Assembly (NCBI GenBank): GCA_002365865.1 | Contig: DFAQ01000044.1 | Coordinates: 1 to 47,660, forward strand | Direction: 5' to 3' | Length of the DNA: 47,660 nucleotides | Origin: Pelotomaculum sp. UBA3102 | Lineage (GTDB): Bacteria; Bacillota; Desulfotomaculia; Desulfotomaculales; Pelotomaculaceae | Shown here: positions 8,941 to 15,719 of the stretch, in pieces | Layout of the letters: the number at the start of each line of letters is the position of its first letter | Numbering within the stretch: position 1 is the stretch's first letter | Program-made: the position numbers and the translations under genes | The notes under the pieces: generated by a model | The model's input: only the letters and a program-made list of their open reading frames with translations | Told to the model about the DNA's origin: nothing | The model's database searches: none

Positions 8941-9885
8941 TTAAAGCCGGGGTCTCGGTTTTTGCAGGCAAAGGTTGACCAGGTCGCTGATGCGGGCGGT
9001 GCCGGTACACATTACTTTGTCCGCTCCGCCCCAGTAAATTTTCACCGTCCCGTCATCTTCAGGGACGGCGCCGCAGCAAAAAACGACGTTGTGCACGTAA
9101 CCCGTTATTTCCCAAGGGTCTTCGGGTTGAAGGATCCACTCATCGGCTACCCCGATAACCCGGGCGGGGTCGTCAAGGTCGTGCAGGGCCACGCCGAGCC
9201 TGTATACCGCCCCGTCCATGGTCCGGAAAACACCGTGATAAATATTTAACCATCCTTCAGCAGTCTGAAACGGTGTGGCGCCGGGACCGATTTTCATCTC
9301 GTCCCAGTGGTAGCCGGCCGGTTTAACAAGCACCTTTGAATCACCCCAGTGTACCAGGTCCGGTGAATAGGAGAGCCACATCGACCAGGGGTTTATTTCA
9401 GAATGAGGCCGGTCAAGGCGCACGTAACGGCCGCCGAATTTTTTCGGAAAAAGCACGACGTTTCTGTGGTCCGCCTGGGTAATCAGGGCAATTCTTTCTA
9501 AAGACTCGAAGTCCCGGGTCCCGGCCAGGCCGATTCTCACCCCGTGCCGGGAATAGGCGCTGTAGGTAATTAAATAAGTGCCGTCAATCAGGCAGATGCG
9601 GGGATCTTCCACGCCGTATTCTTCGTACTCGGCAAAAACGCCGTGCCGGGAGGGGACCATAAACGGTTCGGGCCGGACTTGGAACGAATACCCGTCCGTG
9701 CTTTCTGCCAGACCGAGGATAGAGCGGCCGTTATATTGATGTGACCGGAAAATCATTAGATACCGTCCGTTGGCTTTTATAACTCCGGCATTATGTACCG
9801 TTGCCACCGGGAAGGGTACGTCATCCTTGGTTAATATGGGGTTGCCTCGGTAGCGTTTTACCACCGGTTCCTTGTTTTTAATCAT
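8941..9885 (-). CDS. GH130 family beta-mannoside phosphorylase (PH1107-related)
   Basis: This stand-alone GH130 protein of 314 residues is the normal single-domain length. It shows RYRGNPILT near the N-terminus, GVEDPR near residue 92, YVRLDRP near 150, KIGPGATPF followed by GWLNIYHGV near 195-220, and a C-terminal HNVVFCCGAVPE followed by YWGGAD. The family cleaves beta-1,4- or beta-1,2-mannosides with phosphate to give alpha-mannose 1-phosphate; some members are hydrolases. The basic residues used for phosphate appear to be kept, so a phosphorylase is more likely, but the linkage cannot be decided by eye. It has an AAGGAGG ribosome binding site 8 bases before ATG 9885. That start overlaps the stop of the upstream GT4-cupin gene by 4 bases, indicating translational coupling. 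Confidence 0.85.
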   Translation of the reverse strand: MIKNKEPVVKRYRGNPILTKDDVPFPVATVHNAGVIKANGRYLMIFRSHQYNGRSILGLAESTDGYSFQVRPEPFMVPSRHGVFAEYEEYGVEDPRICLIDGTYLITYSAYSRHGVRIGLAGTRDFESLERIALITQADHRNVVLFPKKFGGRYVRLDRPHSEINPWSMWLSYSPDLVHWGDSKVLVKPAGYHWDEMKIGPGATPFQTAEGWLNIYHGVFRTMDGAVYRLGVALHDLDDPARVIGVADEWILQPEDPWEITGYVHNVVFCCGAVPEDDGTVKIYWGGADKVMCTGTARISDLVNLCLQKPRPRL

Positions 9886-11267
9886 AAGTCAGGCCTCCTT
9901 GCAGTTGGATTCCGGTTCATTCTGCCGTAATCATCCTGAAGTCGCTCAATGTCGTCTTCACCAAAATAATCTCCCCGCTGCACTTCAATAAATACCAGCT
10001 CGTCATGACCCGGGTTCTTAATCCGGTGGGCGTACCCTGCAGGTATGTCTACTGAGGCACCGGCTTGCAGGCGTATTTCTTCTTCACCCAGCGTTACAAC
10101 CGCCCTGCCCCTGACAATATGCCAGTGTTCGTTCCGCCGGCGGTGGCGCTGTAAGCTCAGGCGTTCCCCCGGGTGGACATGGATCCGCTTAATCTTGTGG
10201 TCGGGCCGTTCCGAGAGCACTTCGTAGTGCCCCCACGGCCGGCGGCCGTCCTTATTAGTTATTGCGATAATTTGCCGGTAGATTTTGATATAATCTTCTA
10301 CCATGCGTTCCCGGGTAAAATGTTTTGCTACGGTTTTTCGGCACTCCCGCCGGGAGATTTCTTTTATCTTACGCACCGCTTCCACCGCGGAATCAATATC
10401 TGCCACCAGAAATCCGTTGACACCGTTTTGAATGATTTCCGGCATGGAACCCCGGTTAAAGGCCACGACAGGCGTGCCGCAGGCCCCGGCTTCAACAACC
10501 GACAGGCCGAAGGGTTCGTTAAAATTGATGGGGTGGAGCAAAGCCAGGGCGTTGCCAAGCAATTCGTCCCTTAACTCAGGGCCGGCAACACCCAGGTATT
10601 GTACCCGGACCTGATCTACATAAGGTGCGACCTGTGCTTTGTAATACGCCTCGTCCTGGATGATGCCGGCCATCAAAAGCTTTATTCCTGCCCGGGCGGC
10701 AATCTCTATGGCTTCCCTGGCCCCCTTGTCGTGGTGCATGCGCCCGAAGAAAAGCAGGTACTCTCCGGGGGAGGAGCGGAAAGTAAAATTCTCCAGGTCG
10801 ATTCCGTGGTAGACCGTGGCAAGGTAGTCAAGACCGGGGGCGCGGTCCGCGTCGCTGATCGAGACGTAAAAGGAGCTCTGGTTATATTTTTGGTAAACCG
10901 GGAGAATCTTCGGGGAAGAAAATCCGTGGATAGTAGTGAGAACGGGAGTGTCCACCAAGCCCGAAAAAGTAAGGGGGAGAAAATCAAACTGATTGTGAAT
11001 AAGGTCAAAATTTTTTGAATTTTCAAATAACTCGGCAATATGCAGGCACTCCCAAACTTTAGGATCAAGGCTTCTGTCTTCTGCGTAAGGTGCCGGTACC
11101 ACGGCATGGAGTTTACCGCGTGTTTCCGACCCGGCCGCGGCGAAAAGGGTGACGTCGATTCCCTTGTCGACAAGTCCTTCGGTCAGTAACGAAACCACTC
11201 GTTCCCAGGGCCCGTATTTTTCAGGCGGTGTTTTCCAGGCGATACTGGAAAGCATGGCTATTTTCAT
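9882..11267 (-). CDS. GT4 glycosyltransferase fused to a mannose-6-phosphate isomerase type II cupin
   Basis: Residues about 1-340 are a GT4 glycosyltransferase: MKIAMLSSIAWKTPP, PWERVVSLLTEGL, DLIHNQFD, TTIHGF, VYHGID, LLFFGRMHHDKG, then the family EPFGLSVVEAGACGTPVVAF loop. Residues about 345-455 are a cupin of the ManC C-terminal/type II phosphomannose isomerase class: RPWGHYEVL, VHPGERLSLQRHRRRNEHW, VDIPAGYAHRIKNPG, IEVQRGDYFGEDDIERLQDD. The metal-binding histidines are present, and the GDP-mannose pyrophosphorylase half of ManC is absent. One polypeptide could therefore make mannose 6-phosphate and transfer a sugar. It has a good GGAGAGGAG site before ATG 11267. It is the first gene of the minus-strand cluster. 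Confidence 0.85.
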   Translation of the reverse strand: MKIAMLSSIAWKTPPEKYGPWERVVSLLTEGLVDKGIDVTLFAAAGSETRGKLHAVVPAPYAEDRSLDPKVWECLHIAELFENSKNFDLIHNQFDFLPLTFSGLVDTPVLTTIHGFSSPKILPVYQKYNQSSFYVSISDADRAPGLDYLATVYHGIDLENFTFRSSPGEYLLFFGRMHHDKGAREAIEIAARAGIKLLMAGIIQDEAYYKAQVAPYVDQVRVQYLGVAGPELRDELLGNALALLHPINFNEPFGLSVVEAGACGTPVVAFNRGSMPEIIQNGVNGFLVADIDSAVEAVRKIKEISRRECRKTVAKHFTRERMVEDYIKIYRQIIAITNKDGRRPWGHYEVLSERPDHKIKRIHVHPGERLSLQRHRRRNEHWHIVRGRAVVTLGEEEIRLQAGASVDIPAGYAHRIKNPGHDELVFIEVQRGDYFGEDDIERLQDDYGRMNRNPTARRPDL

Positions 11268-11299
11268 GGCGGCATCATCTCCTCTCCCAAATCCATAAT

Positions 11300-11379
11300 T
11301 TATTATTAAAATAATAATTCACCATATACAGGGAATTTCCTCCGGAATTTAAAAAAAATTACCAAAGCATTACCAAAGC
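11300..11379 (-). promoter_or_regulatory. Repeat-rich leader of the mannoside cluster
   Basis: The 175 bases in front of the cluster hold two unusual signals. One is an 18-base AT palindrome (arms TTATTATT and AATAATAA, 11300-11317). The other is a perfect tandem of the 11-mer ATTACCAAAGC (11358-11368 and 11369-11379). Spacing in phase with one DNA turn suggests cooperative binding of a regulator. No confident -35/-10 pair was identified, so the promoter itself is not placed. Confidence 0.45.
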
Positions 11380-11424
11380 ATTCCCAGATTTGGATAAAAT
11401 AAAGCAGGCCGTTGTTGATCATAA

Positions 11425-11451
11425 TTAAAAAACCCGCCTTCTTCAGGCGGG
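11425..11451 (-). terminator. Intrinsic terminator overlapping the stop codon of the 115-residue gene
   Basis: Read on the minus strand, CCCGCC (11451-11446) pairs with GGCGGG (11438-11433) and is followed by six T. The stop codon 11445-11443 lies in the loop region, so the hairpin includes the last codons of the gene. Confidence 0.85.
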
Positions 11452-11790
11452 ATCCAGGGGAATATAGCCGTAATCTTTTTCTCTTTTTACGGTGCCCAAA
11501 TCAGTTACCAGGCCGCGTTCCTGCATTTTTTTCCAAAAGGGAAGCGTACCTTCAAATATTTCATTTACGGTTATCTTATTAAATTTCGGCCGCAACATTC
11601 TGAGGGCTTCTTCTCCCAGACCGTCACGCACGGGATTAAAGCCTACCGTCAAAACCCGTAAATCAAAATGGCCGCCATTTTTAAAACCGACAATTTTGGC
11701 GCCGTTGTGGAAGAAGAAAACCGTAGCCCGGTACTTACCGTAAAAAGTTTCTCTTTGTTTTATTTTCTGGTCTGGGCATAACCGGTACAC
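11443..11790 (-). CDS. Hypothetical protein, 115 residues
   Basis: A small soluble protein without cysteine clusters, signal peptide or membrane segment. The N-terminal half is basic and aromatic (YGKYRATVFFFHNGAKIVGF). The middle has a Gly/Asp-rich turn (FNPVRDGLGEEALRML) and the C-terminus ends in REKDYGYIPLDP. I do not recognise the family. The GTG start is chosen because AAAGGAG lies 9 bases upstream. It has its own promoter (11832-11861) and terminator, so it is a single-gene unit. It is divergent from the riboswitch-controlled exchanger. Confidence 0.7.
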   Translation of the reverse strand: MYRLCPDQKIKQRETFYGKYRATVFFFHNGAKIVGFKNGGHFDLRVLTVGFNPVRDGLGEEALRMLRPKFNKITVNEIFEGTLPFWKKMQERGLVTDLGTVKREKDYGYIPLDPA

Positions 11791-11831
11791 GTGCAGATAC
11801 TCCTTTAAACCCCATAAAAGGATTTTTTTAT

Positions 11832-11861
11832 ATTGTAGAGAAAAGTTTGGTGGTTTGACAA
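11832..11861 (-). promoter_or_regulatory. Promoter of the 115-residue gene
   Basis: On the minus strand TTGTCA (11861-11856) and TACAAT (11837-11832) are 18 bases apart, about 40 bases before the GTG start. Just upstream of the -35 is a perfect inverted repeat AGTATTT-ttt-AAATACT (11877-11893), a possible regulator site. Confidence 0.6.
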
Positions 11862-11981
11862 ACGCAGGTATGACGCAGTATTTTTTAAATACTAAATATT
11901 ATGAATATTTGCTTTATTATGCTTGGACGGTCTTCATTTTTGAATTTATTAATGATTTTTTGCCTGTGCTTAAAATATATC

Positions 11982-12010
11982 TTGACTTGTCAATAAATAA
12001 CTGTAATAAT
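11982..12010 (+). promoter_or_regulatory. Promoter of the Mn2+ riboswitch / exchanger transcript
   Basis: TTGACT (11982-11987) is followed by the AT-rich TAATAAT (12004-12010), giving a -10 hexamer after 16 or 17 bases. Transcription would start about 25 bases before the conserved riboswitch core. Confidence 0.6.
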
Positions 12011-12040
12011 GTTTCTTGAAAAACATTATTAATTTCTAAA

Positions 12041-12179
12041 CTAAGGGGAGTAGCCTCCGGGAAAAATTTATCCCGGGACAGTAGCCGACAGTACGGTAGC
12101 AATACCCGGTTTCTGTAACCTTAAGCAGGTAAGGCAAGACCTTCGTGTTTCAAGAGAATGAAATACGAAAGGTCTTTTT
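12041..12179 (+). ncRNA. yybP-ykoY (manganese) riboswitch with terminator
   Basis: The 5' core CTAAGGGGAGTAGCC (12041-12055) and the 3' core GGCAAGACCTT (12133-12143) are the conserved ends of the yybP-ykoY aptamer, a known Mn2+ sensor. Internal helices (for example CTCCGGGA/TCCCGGGA and CGGT/ACCG segments) lie between them. The 3' end of the core (AAGACCTTCGT) also pairs with ACGAAAGGTCTT (12165-12176) ahead of a T-run, forming a terminator. The two folds are mutually exclusive, so metal binding would release the terminator and switch the downstream exchanger on. The aptamer identity is firm by motif; the regulatory direction follows family knowledge. Confidence 0.85.
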
Positions 12180-12214
12180 AATTTTAAATTTCGGGAAAAT
12201 AGGAGTGTTCAAAA

Positions 12215-13219
12215 ATGGCAATTAATATCATCATGTTGGCCGGGAGTTTAATAGTAATTCTTGCCGGAGCAAAAATTTTTACCAACGGGGTGGAATGGCT
12301 GGGTAAAAGGCGTAACCTTTCCGAAGGTGCGGTCGGCAGTGTACTTGCGGCCATAGGGACGGCCATGCCCGAAACGCTGGTGCCTCTAATCGCCATTCTG
12401 TTCGGCCCGTCCGGTACCGCCGTAAACGTGGGCATCGGGGCCATCCTGGGGGCCCCTTTCATGCTGAGCACGCTGGCTTTCGGGGTGGTAGGGGTTTCCA
12501 AGGTGTTTTATTGCCGGAGCAACGGCGGTGGTAAGTGTATTGAAGTGAAAGATTCGATTTTAATGAGAGATTTAAAATATTTTCTCTTTTTCTATACTCT
12601 TGCCATAACGGCGGCCTTTATCCCCTTACCTTACCAGGCGGTAAAAGTACCGGTGGCCCTGGTGCTGGTGGCAGGTTATGTTTATTATGTCAAGAAAACC
12701 TTAAGTGACGGGAAAGGCCTGGCGGAAACCGACCTGGAACCGCTTTTCCTGGCAAAAAAAGATCCCCGTCCCCCGGTTTTAACCATACTGGCACAGACAG
12801 CAGCGGGCCTGGCCCTGATAGCATTCGGCGCGTATTATTTCGTCGGGGCCCTGGAGTTACTGGCTACCGCCGTGATGATTCCGGCCTTGCTCCTGTCGCT
12901 GATTATTACGCCCATTGCCACCGAGCTTCCGGAAAAGTTCAACAGCGTTATCTGGGTCAAAGGGGGGAAAGACACGCTGGCAATGGGCAACATTACCGGC
13001 GCCATGGTATTTCAGAGCTCCATCTTACCTGCCGTGGGTATTTTATTCACTCCCTGGCTGCTGACCCAGATCGCCGCTTTGAGTGCGCTGCTGGCGCTCC
13101 TGTCGAGTACCATTGTCTACCTGTTTGTCAGGAGGCAAAAGCAGCTTAGAGTTGCCGTCATGTTATGTCCGGCCGCTATTTACGGCTTATTCATCTTTCT
13201 GGTATTTACCATGTTGTAG
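12215..13219 (+). CDS. CaCA superfamily sodium/calcium-type cation exchanger, probably Mn2+/Ca2+ efflux
   Basis: This 334-residue polytopic protein carries the two inverted alpha-repeats of the family. The first is AIGTAMPETLVPLIAI followed by GIGAILGAPF at about residues 45-88. The second is ITPIATELPEKFNSVIW followed by GNITGAMVFQSSI at about 228-275. The acidic residues in each repeat that bind the cation (Glu in AMPET and TELPE) are present. A hydrophilic loop with CRSNGGGKC and a charged DLEPLFLAKKD segment separate the halves. It is controlled by the upstream yybP-ykoY riboswitch, whose regulon exports excess manganese, so Mn2+ efflux is a better guess than plain Ca2+ exchange. ATG 12215 was chosen with modest ribosome binding sequence (AGGAG) 7-11 bases upstream. 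Confidence 0.85.
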   Translation: MAINIIMLAGSLIVILAGAKIFTNGVEWLGKRRNLSEGAVGSVLAAIGTAMPETLVPLIAILFGPSGTAVNVGIGAILGAPFMLSTLAFGVVGVSKVFYCRSNGGGKCIEVKDSILMRDLKYFLFFYTLAITAAFIPLPYQAVKVPVALVLVAGYVYYVKKTLSDGKGLAETDLEPLFLAKKDPRPPVLTILAQTAAGLALIAFGAYYFVGALELLATAVMIPALLLSLIITPIATELPEKFNSVIWVKGGKDTLAMGNITGAMVFQSSILPAVGILFTPWLLTQIAALSALLALLSSTIVYLFVRRQKQLRVAVMLCPAAIYGLFIFLVFTML

Positions 13220-13309
13220 TTGGGGGAGGTGATTTATTTTTCCGGAAGGGTTTTAAGATTGAAGACCATAAGATTTGTCTAAACTTTATTTTATAAAGGA
13301 GGTTTATTG

Positions 13310-14158
13310 GTGAACAACTTTAAAGTTTGGCTCCTGATGGGTTTGCTTTCCGTGCTCCTGGTTGCCATCGGCGGGGCGTTGGGGGGCAAGTCCGGGGCCA
13401 TGTTGTTTTTCTTGATTTCCCTCGGAATGAATTTCTTCAGTTACTATTACAGCGACCGGGTTGCTATTTCCATGACCAAGGCACAGCCGGTTTCCGAGGA
13501 AGATGCGCCCGAGTTGTACAGTATCGTGCGCGACCTGACTCAAAGGGCGGGATTGCCCATGCCGCGCCTTTATGTAACCCCGTCGCCGCAGCCCAACGCT
13601 TTTGCCACCGGGAGAAACCCGTCGCATTCTGCCGTGGCCGTCACTAAAGGACTGCTGCGCCTGTTAAACCGCAGTGAATTGGAAGGCGTGTTGGCTCACG
13701 AGCTGGCGCACGTCAAAAACCGGGACATCCTGGTGGGTACCATCGCTGCCACCTTTGCCGGGGCAATCACCATGATTGCAAATATTATCCAGTGGGGAGC
13801 CATTTTCGGCATGGGCGGCGACGATGATGAAGGAGGAGGACTCGGTTTTATCGGCACGATACTGCTGGCGATGATCGCACCCATTGCCGCTGCAATTATT
13901 CAAATGGCTATTTCACGTTCGCGGGAGTTTATGGCGGATGAGACCGGCGCGAGGACCGCCGGGAGCGGGGACGGTTTAGCCGGCGCGCTCCTGAAACTGG
14001 AAAGCGCGTCCCACCGGATCCCGATGCAGGTAAACCCGGCATCGTCCCACCTTTTTATCGTAAACCCGCTGTCCGGCCGGTCAGTCGCCAGGCTGTTCAG
14101 CACCCACCCGCCCATCAGCGAGAGAGTGGAGCGGCTGGGTAAGCTAAGAATCAAGTAA
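13310..14158 (+). CDS. htpX: M48 family zinc metalloprotease, HtpX-like
   Basis: Two N-terminal membrane segments (about residues 5-25 and 28-45) are followed by a cytoplasmic M48 domain. The zinc motif HELAH is at residues 130-134, and the third ligand Glu lies in SRSREFMADETGA near 205-215. Two more hydrophobic stretches lie between (GTIAATFAGAITMIANI; FIGTILLAMIAPIAAAII). The family degrades damaged or misfolded inner-membrane proteins. Length of about 282 residues is normal. AAAGGAGG (13295-13302) is 7 bases before GTG 13310, which is preferred to TTG 13307. It stands alone behind the exchanger with an 87-base gap. A weak terminator follows. Confidence 0.9.
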   Translation: MNNFKVWLLMGLLSVLLVAIGGALGGKSGAMLFFLISLGMNFFSYYYSDRVAISMTKAQPVSEEDAPELYSIVRDLTQRAGLPMPRLYVTPSPQPNAFATGRNPSHSAVAVTKGLLRLLNRSELEGVLAHELAHVKNRDILVGTIAATFAGAITMIANIIQWGAIFGMGGDDDEGGGLGFIGTILLAMIAPIAAAIIQMAISRSREFMADETGARTAGSGDGLAGALLKLESASHRIPMQVNPASSHLFIVNPLSGRSVARLFSTHPPISERVERLGKLRIK

Positions 14159-14188
14159 TGAAAAGTGCGCCATATAAAATTAGTACTG

Positions 14189-14218
14189 AGAGCACGGATT
14201 TTACCGGCTCTTTTTTTT
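14189..14218 (+). terminator. Weak terminator after the HtpX-like gene
   Basis: AGAGC (14189-14193) pairs with GCTCT (14207-14211), with an inner GG/CC pair, and is followed by a run of eight T. The stem is short but the T-run is strong. Confidence 0.55.
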
Positions 14219-14337
14219 GTAAAAAAACAATAAACTTCCGGTGGGGTTTAAATTATTTGTAAGGCATAGGCCTAAAGGTTTCTGTCTATACTGAAAAAGA
14301 TACTTATTTTTTGAATTTACGAAAGGGTGAACGGCTC

Positions 14338-15234
14338 TTGGCCCAGACTATCTCCATCGGAGCAACCCAACACATTGACTTGCTAAAGGCCAGGCTGGGC
14401 CGGAAATTAAATTTTTTTGAAGGGAACGGGCTGAAGGTGGTTTTCGAGGAAAGGCCGGCCGGAAGGCTCACGTTCCTGTCCTGCCGCCTTACAGGCCACG
14501 GCAGCTATATCTATACCAGGGAAGAAGACTGCTGGACGGCCTTCAGGCAATTCCTTGCCGACATAATTTCAGACCTTATTTTAAATCACTGGGAAGAGAA
14601 TCTCTTAAAGGATATCATCAGGGAAAATTATTATTACTTTGATGCGCAAGAAAGGAAAATAATTTATAATTATGCCCTGCACCATGTCCACAGTGATGAG
14701 GAAAGCCGCTTGTATACGATTTATACGTCAAACCGGAAGAGCAAGATTTTACAAAAGGTAATGGATTTTCTGCATCATAATAACAGTGTGGTCATAGACG
14801 GTTTCATCAGGTTCAGGCTGAAAGAATACCTCAGTGAACTGCGGGAAGCAGCGGATAAAGCAGTTGACGACTATTTGATGGAACGGGAATACCAGGAATT
14901 CATCCAACTTTTAAAATACTTTGTCGATGTCCAGGAACCCAGGGCTGAAGTGGTAAACATTCTGGTCAACGGCGTTGGGAATTTCAAGCTGTATGATGAA
15001 AAAATGGAGCCGATTAAGAACGATTACATGGAAGGGTTTGTAGTTGAGCTGGTGGATAATGAAATAAATTATGAGGACCTGGTAATCAGCGCGCTGATTA
15101 CCATCGCGCCCAAAAATATTGTTTTGCACTATAAAGACGATTGCGGTAAATCTACTACGATCGATACCATAGAGGGTGTATTTGCGGGCCGGGTGCGGGA
15201 ATGCGCCGGTTGTAATCTGTGCCGGGGAAACTGA
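14338..15234 (+). CDS. ytxC: YtxC-like sporulation protein
   Basis: A soluble protein of about 298 residues matching the YtxC type found just upstream of thrS in many spore formers. Recognisable stretches are FRQFLADIISDLILNHWEENLL at about 80-100, FIRFRLKEYLSELREAADKAVDDYLMEREYQEFIQLL at about 160-200 (helical), and an alpha/beta C-terminal part ending in CAGCNLCRG. The first in-frame TTG is at 14311, but GAAAGGGTG (14321-14329) lies 8 bases before TTG 14338, so I start there. Its role is not defined beyond association with sporulation. Synteny with T-box-thrS supports the call. Confidence 0.75.
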   Translation: MAQTISIGATQHIDLLKARLGRKLNFFEGNGLKVVFEERPAGRLTFLSCRLTGHGSYIYTREEDCWTAFRQFLADIISDLILNHWEENLLKDIIRENYYYFDAQERKIIYNYALHHVHSDEESRLYTIYTSNRKSKILQKVMDFLHHNNSVVIDGFIRFRLKEYLSELREAADKAVDDYLMEREYQEFIQLLKYFVDVQEPRAEVVNILVNGVGNFKLYDEKMEPIKNDYMEGFVVELVDNEINYEDLVISALITIAPKNIVLHYKDDCGKSTTIDTIEGVFAGRVRECAGCNLCRGN

Positions 15235-15248
15235 AATTCAGCCGGGTG

Positions 15249-15277
15249 TTGACAAAATCAGGTTGGAAAAATATAAT
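15249..15277 (+). promoter_or_regulatory. Consensus promoter of the thrS T-box transcript
   Basis: TTGACA (15249-15254) and TATAAT (15272-15277) are both perfect consensus hexamers with a 17-base spacer, 14 bases after the ytxC stop codon. Strong constitutive initiation with control by attenuation is the usual T-box design. Confidence 0.9.
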
Positions 15278-15283
15278 ACACCT

Positions 15284-15543
15284 GTGAATGATAAATATTT
15301 TCTAACGGCGAAGAAAAGGAAAGTAGGACCGTTCCCGTTCTTAAAGAGAGAAGGCGTCCCGGCTGAAAGCGCCTTCAAGATGCAGGCGGTTTGAAAAACC
15401 ACCTTGAAGCCGCCTGTTGAATTTGTAGTAGGCAGTGCCGGTGGCAACCGTTAAATGCCGCGAGTGAGGGAGCATACTGCTTCTTAACCAGGGTGGAACC
15501 GCGGGCATTACCCGTCCCTGACCATGTGTCGGGACGATTTTTT
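15284..15543 (+). ncRNA. T-box riboswitch, tRNA-Thr responsive, upstream of thrS
   Basis: The hallmark AGGGTGGAACCGCG is at 15490-15503. The UGGA bulge would pair with the acceptor end of a tRNA whose discriminator is U, as in tRNA-Thr. An AAAGTAG motif at about 15319-15325 marks stem I, and ACC followed by A (15398-15400) is a reasonable Thr specifier. The terminator is CGTCCC (15513-15518) with GGGACG (15531-15536) and a T-run; its 5' arm competes with the antiterminator. Uncharged tRNA-Thr would promote read-through into thrS. Confidence 0.9.
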
Positions 15544-15597
15544 GTTTTATAAGGATGCTTTTTGCTAACACTACAGCGTAAATTAAAGGTTAGCGGA

Positions 15598-15672
15598 GCC
15601 ATGGGGACGATTCGAGCGTTCCCGAAGCTTAGCAAAGGGCCGAAGGGAAGACGATGGAACCGTCCCCGTGGC
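15598..15672. repeat. REP-like imperfect palindrome between the T-box and thrS
   Basis: Outer arms GCCATGGGGACG (15598-15609) and CGTCCCCGTGGC (15661-15672) pair with a single G-T, and inner arms GTTCCC and GGGAA can extend the hairpin. It lies after the T-box terminator and before the thrS ribosome binding site, so read-through transcripts carry a second, unrelated hairpin. It resembles dispersed GGGGACG/CGTCCCC palindromes of many anaerobe genomes. No second copy is in this window. Confidence 0.6.
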
Positions 15673-15719
15673 GTAGCGCATTTGTCCTTAAGCTGATTTT
15701 AAGAAAGGAGTCGATCATT

